Of a stretch of DNA of 17,118 nucleotides, positions 13,104-17,118 are shown in pieces. The stretch lies in NCBI GenBank assembly GCA_001603685.1, contig LUZO01000308.1:1-17118 (forward strand), read 5' to 3'. The notes beneath the pieces are model-generated. The model saw only the letters and a list, made by a program, of their open reading frames with translations. It was not told where the DNA came from and made no database searches. How positions within the stretch are numbered: position 1 is the first letter of the stretch; each line of letters begins with the position of its first letter. The translations under genes and the position numbers were made by a program. This DNA comes from Bacteroidales bacterium Bact_23. GTDB taxonomy: Bacteria > Bacteroidota > Bacteroidia > Bacteroidales > Lentimicrobiaceae.

Positions 13104-15653
13104 ATGAAACGGAGTAAAAATACTGAAGGGGTAAAAGGGAAAGTGGTGGCTGGCTTTCTGCTACTCCTCTTTCTGGCGATGGCCGCCTTTTTCTCCATCA
13201 TTCACTTTGCCACCCGGCTTACTCCGCCCGATACCGGCGTTTCTCAATCAGCAAAAAAGCTGACCCTGGTTGGCAGCATGCTCTCAAAGCTGATTGACGC
13301 CGACGGACAGGCAAGGGCTTACATCACTACCGGCCAGCGCCGGTATCTTACACAATATCAAAAAGATGAGCAGAGCATCAGAGCCATTGCCGATTCGCTC
13401 AAACGGACAAGCCTAGACCATACCGAACAATATCTGCGTATGCTGGTGGTTGACAGCCTGCTCGACCTGAAGAAAAACACGCTGGAGAGCTATTTCAGGC
13501 TGAACAAGACCAAAAATATGCCCATCCTCAGCCCCGAGAGGCTCGACCAGATGCTGCAGAGCTTTACCGATACCGTTGAAATCCCCACCACCACCATCAC
13601 AAAGCATGAAACGGTGAAAACAGAAAAGCCCAGAGAGACAGCAGCTCAGAAAAAAGAGGGCTTCTTCAGGCGAATCTGGTCGGGCATTGGCGGAAAAAGC
13701 CAGCCGGCCGACAGCACGCATACCGTTGAAATGGTTTTGCCCAAAAAACCGGATACCGTTCAGACTATAAAAAAAATTCATGATACAACCATCGCTCAGG
13801 TGCGTTCGCAGCTTGAACAGATGAGCGAAGAGGAACGACTGGTAAGGCAGATGACCGCTGAACGCGAGCTGATGCTGCTCAGAACCGATCAGATTATTCT
13901 TGATGAGATCAGGAATGTGCTCATTCTGTACGAAAAAGAGGAGATCAACCGTGCCATCGAAGGCGCCGAATCGGCGGGAGCGCTGGTAAGGCGTTTGTGG
14001 AATACCGCCATCATTATGGCCATGGCCGGTATGGCTACCATGCTGATATTCATCCTGCTAATCTGGAAAGACCTTGCACGCAGCGCCTTCTACCGCCGCC
14101 AGCTTGAAAAAGCGAGGCTGCTGGCCGAGAGGCTGCTCAAGGTCAAAGAGCTGTTTCTGGCCAATATGGGCCACGAAATCCGGACTCCCATCACCAGCAT
14201 CATCGGTTTCTCCGAAAGGCTGGCAAATACGCAGCTTTCGAATGAGCAACAGGATTACCTGAGCTACATAAACTCTTCATCCGACCATCTGCTCGGACTG
14301 ATTGACGATCTGCTCGACTATTCGCGCATTGGAAGCGGTAAGATCAATCTGGAGCCGGAACCGTTCATTCCGGAATTTCTGGCAAAAGAGGTTTACGAAA
14401 CCCTGAAGCCAAACGCTGAAAAGAAAGGACTTGGAATGACGCTGAAGCTCTCCGGCGAAACCGGGAAGGCGGCATCGGGAGATCAGTTGAGAATCAGGCA
14501 AATCATCTATAACCTGTTGAATAACAGCATTAAATTCACCGAGAGAGGAGAAGTAATCCTGCAACTATCGGCAGCTTCGGCTGATGACACCCTGGAACTG
14601 CATATCACCGTTTCTGACACCGGCATCGGCATTCCGGAGGAGAAACAGCAGGAGATTTTTGAAGAATTTACCCAGGTAGATGAAGGAATCACCCGGAAAT
14701 ACGGTGGTTCAGGCCTCGGGCTGGCAATTTGCCGGAAGCTGACCATGATGATGGGCGGCACCATCAGCCTCAAAAGCACCGAAGGAGAGGGCACAACCGT
14801 TGAAATTACCCTGCCGCTGCCCGAATACAGCGGTGAGGTGAAAACAGGAGCCGGCACTCGAAAATCCGGAGTTCCGGTACTTGCCGGGAAGAGGGTTCTC
14901 ATTGCCGAAGACGACGACACCACCCGGCTGCTGATCGTTGGCCTGTTAAGAGATACGGGAGCAGAAACGGATGTTGTGAACAACGGCCGCGATGCTCTGC
15001 AGCGGTTTGTTTCAGGCCAAAACAATTACGACCTGATTATCACCGACATACAAATGCCCGTAATGAGCGGCCCCGATCTTACCGCTGCAATTATCGGCCA
15101 TGCCGGCAAACAGGGAATTGCGGCGCCCCCCGTCATCGGTCTTACCGCATACGCAACCCGCGAAGACCTGAACAACTACAGAAACACGGGCATGAGCCAG
15201 ATTCTGATCAAACCTTTCAGGCAATCGGAGCTTTACGCAATGGTTGCCGGAGTATTGAACTGCGAACTTACAGAGCTTCCGGCCGAAGCCAAAACTGACG
15301 AAACCCGGAATTCAAAGCTGAGCATTGACGCATTTGCCGAATTTACCGGCAACGACCCCGAAATTCTGAAAAAAATTCTGGAATCGCTGGTAAATGATGT
15401 AAAAACAACCGTTCCGGCAATGCAGGAAGCGCTTGGCAACCGCGATTACCGCCAGATTGCGGAACTTTCGCACCGAATCAGGCCAAACATTAAAAACCTG
15501 GGAGCTCCCGAAAGTTCGCTGCTGCAGAAACTTGAAGCAATGTGCAAAACCGATACACCCGATCACACGGCAGTTGCCGGAATGGTTGAGAAAGCATGCA
15601 GCAGCCTGACTGAAACGGAAAAGGAGTTAATGGAGATCATCCGGCGCTACTGA
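13104..15653 (+). CDS. Hybrid sensor histidine kinase with CHASE3-like sensor, receiver and Hpt domains
   Basis: An 849-residue inner-membrane phosphorelay kinase. Order: TM1 (about 14-34); periplasmic region with a CHASE3-like motif DADGQARAYITTGQRRYL (65-82); a Thr/Lys/Pro-rich insert (about 155-226); more helix; TM2 (about 300-322); HisKA with NMGHEIRTP (phospho-acceptor His357); HATPase with N-box NLLNNSIKF (470-478), G1 DTGIGIP (505-511) and G2 GGSGLGLAI (534-542); receiver (about 596-715) with acidic EDDD (602-605), phospho-acceptor Asp648 and Lys703; and a C-terminal Hpt with ELSHRIRPNIKNLGA (His790). The expected relay is His357 to Asp648 to His790 and then to a separate receiver. The convergent NtrC-type regulator, whose stop codon region overlaps by 7 bp, is the obvious candidate. 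A TTG-initiated extension from 13017 adds 29 residues before TM1 but reads through the likely promoter element, so the ATG at 13104 is preferred. The stimulus is unknown. Confidence 0.9.
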   Translation: MKRSKNTEGVKGKVVAGFLLLLFLAMAAFFSIIHFATRLTPPDTGVSQSAKKLTLVGSMLSKLIDADGQARAYITTGQRRYLTQYQKDEQSIRAIADSLKRTSLDHTEQYLRMLVVDSLLDLKKNTLESYFRLNKTKNMPILSPERLDQMLQSFTDTVEIPTTTITKHETVKTEKPRETAAQKKEGFFRRIWSGIGGKSQPADSTHTVEMVLPKKPDTVQTIKKIHDTTIAQVRSQLEQMSEEERLVRQMTAERELMLLRTDQIILDEIRNVLILYEKEEINRAIEGAESAGALVRRLWNTAIIMAMAGMATMLIFILLIWKDLARSAFYRRQLEKARLLAERLLKVKELFLANMGHEIRTPITSIIGFSERLANTQLSNEQQDYLSYINSSSDHLLGLIDDLLDYSRIGSGKINLEPEPFIPEFLAKEVYETLKPNAEKKGLGMTLKLSGETGKAASGDQLRIRQIIYNLLNNSIKFTERGEVILQLSAASADDTLELHITVSDTGIGIPEEKQQEIFEEFTQVDEGITRKYGGSGLGLAICRKLTMMMGGTISLKSTEGEGTTVEITLPLPEYSGEVKTGAGTRKSGVPVLAGKRVLIAEDDDTTRLLIVGLLRDTGAETDVVNNGRDALQRFVSGQNNYDLIITDIQMPVMSGPDLTAAIIGHAGKQGIAAPPVIGLTAYATREDLNNYRNTGMSQILIKPFRQSELYAMVAGVLNCELTELPAEAKTDETRNSKLSIDAFAEFTGNDPEILKKILESLVNDVKTTVPAMQEALGNRDYRQIAELSHRIRPNIKNLGAPESSLLQKLEAMCKTDTPDHTAVAGMVEKACSSLTETEKELMEIIRRY

Positions 15654-17035
15654 AGCGGGATTCCGTACTGTTTCATTTTGTTATACAGCGTTTTACGATC
15701 CACATTGAGAATCCGGGCGGCTTTCGATTTGTTGTAGCGTACCTTTTCCAGAGTTGCTACAATCAGCTCCTTCTCGCTGCGGCGCGAAGTTTCGCGCAGG
15801 TCGGCATCCTCCGTGGCGGGATGGATCTCATGAACCGGCCGTTCAGCCGCCGGTTGTTCCTCCTGCCGTATTGCTCCGGTTTCTTCGGCAAGTTCGTCGG
15901 GCAGGGTATCGGCAGTAATCAGATCCCCTTTCGAGAGCAATACCGCGCGTTTGATGATATTCCCGAGTTCGCGGAGATTTCCGGGCCATGAATACCTGCT
16001 GAATATCTCAATTACTTGCGGAGCAAAACCCCTGATATTTTTCGAAAGTTCGCGGTTGGCACCTGCCAGAAAGTGTGTGGCAAACTGCAGCATATCTTCC
16101 GGGCGGTCGCGCAGCGGGGCCACCTGAATGGCAAATTCGTTGATGCGGTGGTAGAGGTCCTCCCTGAAATCGCCGCGGGCAACCGCCTGCTTCAGGTCTT
16201 CGTTTGTAGCGGTGATGATCCGCACATCTACCTGTATTTCAGCGGTTGATCCCACCCTTCTGATTTTCCGTTCCTGTATCGCCCTGAGAAGCTGTATCTG
16301 AATTTCGTAACTGAGATTGCCGATCTCATCCAGAAAAATGGTACCGCCGTTGGCCAATTCGAACTGTCCGGGTTTGTCGGCAATGGCGCCGGTAAACGAG
16401 CCTTTCACATGGCCGAACAGTTCGCTGCCGGCAAGATCGCGGGGCAGAGCGCCGCAGTCGATGGCAACAAAAGGCTTTTCGCTGCGCTGACTGAGCATAT
16501 GAATCCGGCGGGCAACATACTCCTTGCCGGTTCCGCTTTCGCCCATAATCAGCACCGACATACCGGTAGGTGCAACCAGCGCGGTGTGCTCAAGTATTTT
16601 CAACGACGCTTCGCTTTCACCTTCAATAAAGGCATCGTCTTTTGCCTGTTCCGAAACATCCGCTCCTTCGCCGGCGCTGAAATTCAAAGCACGGTGAATG
16701 GTGGCAAGTATCTCATCTGGGCTGACCGGCTTGGTAACATAATCAAATGCGCCATGCTTCATGGCACTGACTGCCGTGCGGATATCGCCGTAACTGGTCA
16801 TCAGGATAACGGGCACCTCCGGAGCTTCGCGCTTTACAAGCTGAAGCACTTCAATGCCGTCGTGATCAACAAGCCGCAAATCGGTAAGAACAATATCGGG
16901 GCGGAATGCCAAAAGCTTTTTCCGGCCGTCGGCATACGAATAGGAATGCTCTACCTCGTAGCTATGCTTACGGAGAAGAGCCTCCAGCATCATGCAAAAA
17001 GTAACATCGTCGTCAACTATCAGTACCTTGCTCAT
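15647..17035 (-). CDS. Sigma54-dependent response regulator, NtrC family (REC-AAA+-Fis HTH)
   Basis: A 462-residue transcriptional activator. The receiver occupies 1-120: VLIVDDD (4-10), phospho-acceptor Asp52 in VLTDLRL, and Lys102 in VTKPVSPDE. The AAA+ domain spans about 135-375: Walker A GESGTGKE (165-172), sigma54-contact loop GSFTGA (212-217), Walker B IFLDEIG (233-239), sensor/arginine-finger region FREDLYHRIN (290-299) and YSWPGNLREL (348-357). An acidic/proline linker (380-415) leads to a Fis-type helix-turn-helix, LEKVRYNKSKAARILNVDRKTLYNKM (429-454). On phosphorylation it should oligomerise and use ATP to open sigma54-RNA polymerase promoters. The canonical loop is GAFTGA; the Ala-to-Ser change is noted. 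The ATG at 17035 gives the usual receiver start. A TTG-opened extension to 17065 overlaps the probable -7 element. The gene is convergent with its likely cognate kinase. Confidence 0.93.
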   Translation of the reverse strand: MSKVLIVDDDVTFCMMLEALLRKHSYEVEHSYSYADGRKKLLAFRPDIVLTDLRLVDHDGIEVLQLVKREAPEVPVILMTSYGDIRTAVSAMKHGAFDYVTKPVSPDEILATIHRALNFSAGEGADVSEQAKDDAFIEGESEASLKILEHTALVAPTGMSVLIMGESGTGKEYVARRIHMLSQRSEKPFVAIDCGALPRDLAGSELFGHVKGSFTGAIADKPGQFELANGGTIFLDEIGNLSYEIQIQLLRAIQERKIRRVGSTAEIQVDVRIITATNEDLKQAVARGDFREDLYHRINEFAIQVAPLRDRPEDMLQFATHFLAGANRELSKNIRGFAPQVIEIFSRYSWPGNLRELGNIIKRAVLLSKGDLITADTLPDELAEETGAIRQEEQPAAERPVHEIHPATEDADLRETSRRSEKELIVATLEKVRYNKSKAARILNVDRKTLYNKMKQYGIPLQ

Positions 17036-17062
17036 TGAAATATCTTTCCGGATTGCCACCAA

Positions 17063-17070
17063 CAAAGATA
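17063..17070 (-). promoter_or_regulatory. Candidate -7 element of the response regulator gene
   Basis: The minus strand reads TATCTTTG, an exact TAnnTTTG match, 27 bases before the ATG at 17035. This predicts a leader of about 20 bases. A TTG lies upstream, but at about 23 bases, longer than the usual -33 spacing, so only the -7 element is supported. Its position over the alternative TTG start supports the shorter protein. Confidence 0.5.
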
Positions 17071-17118
17071 AAAAGATATCGTTATCCTGACACCAATTAC
17101 CAGGGGCGACGCATTAAA

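Noticed and set aside
16409..17038. Plus-strand open frame of 209 codons opposite the response regulator
   Set aside because: It is antisense to the receiver and AAA+ domains, with no recognisable protein features.
17036..17065. TTG-initiated 10-residue extension of the response regulator
   Set aside because: Receiver domains start just before the VLIVDDD strand, and the TTG overlaps a TAnnTTTG element.
1..17118. tRNA, rRNA, CRISPR array or mobile element
   Set aside because: I saw no cloverleaf, rRNA-like sequence, regularly spaced repeats, transposase or integrase.

Overview
This is a chromosomal segment from a member of the Bacteroidota, most likely a Bacteroidales-like lineage. The evidence is the protein families present, the N-terminal lipoprotein signal at 11999, the hybrid kinase/NtrC-type regulator style, and several exact copies of the Bacteroidota -7 promoter element TAnnTTTG just upstream of genes. 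Base composition looks uniform. I see no tRNA, rRNA, CRISPR, insertion sequence or phage gene.

Layout. A minus-strand LtaS-like sulfatase-fold transferase (61-1920) diverges from a tight four-gene plus-strand operon (2077-6471). The operon encodes an ArnT-like lipid-linked-sugar glycosyltransferase, a polyprenyl-phosphate GT2 glycosyltransferase with two C-terminal membrane helices, an AglD/YbhN-type multi-pass membrane protein and a UDP-glucuronate 4-epimerase-like enzyme. Next come a minus-strand exported C69 peptidase (6596-8329), a plus-strand YejK/NdpA-type nucleoid-associated protein (8608-9651), a plus-strand membrane protein with Mpv17/PMP22-like features (9769-10461), a minus-strand TolB-like beta-propeller protein (10549-11706), a plus-strand coiled-coil lipoprotein (11999-12871), a plus-strand hybrid histidine kinase with receiver and Hpt domains (13104-15653) and a minus-strand sigma54-dependent response regulator (15647-17035). 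The last two are convergent and overlap by 7 bp at their stop codons.

How they may work together. The operon reads as a complete route for envelope sugar decoration: the epimerase makes the nucleotide sugar (possibly UDP-galacturonate), the GT2 enzyme loads it onto polyprenyl phosphate, the AglD-like protein is a candidate flippase, and the ArnT-like enzyme transfers the sugar to an acceptor outside the inner membrane. The divergent LtaS-like enzyme could add a phospho-head group to the same envelope. The kinase and regulator form a probable phosphorelay ending in sigma54 promoter activation. Their targets are not visible here.

Three long reading frames (kinase, regulator, nucleoid protein) can be opened from upstream TTG codons, but family alignment, and promoter elements in two cases, favour internal ATG starts; I annotate those. 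I see no clearly new system. The strongest leads are the decoration cassette with its candidate flippase, the Ser-for-Thr change in the LtaS-like active site, the kinase sensor insert, the GSFTGA variant, the possibly leaderless kinase mRNA, and the palindromes at 11817-11913.
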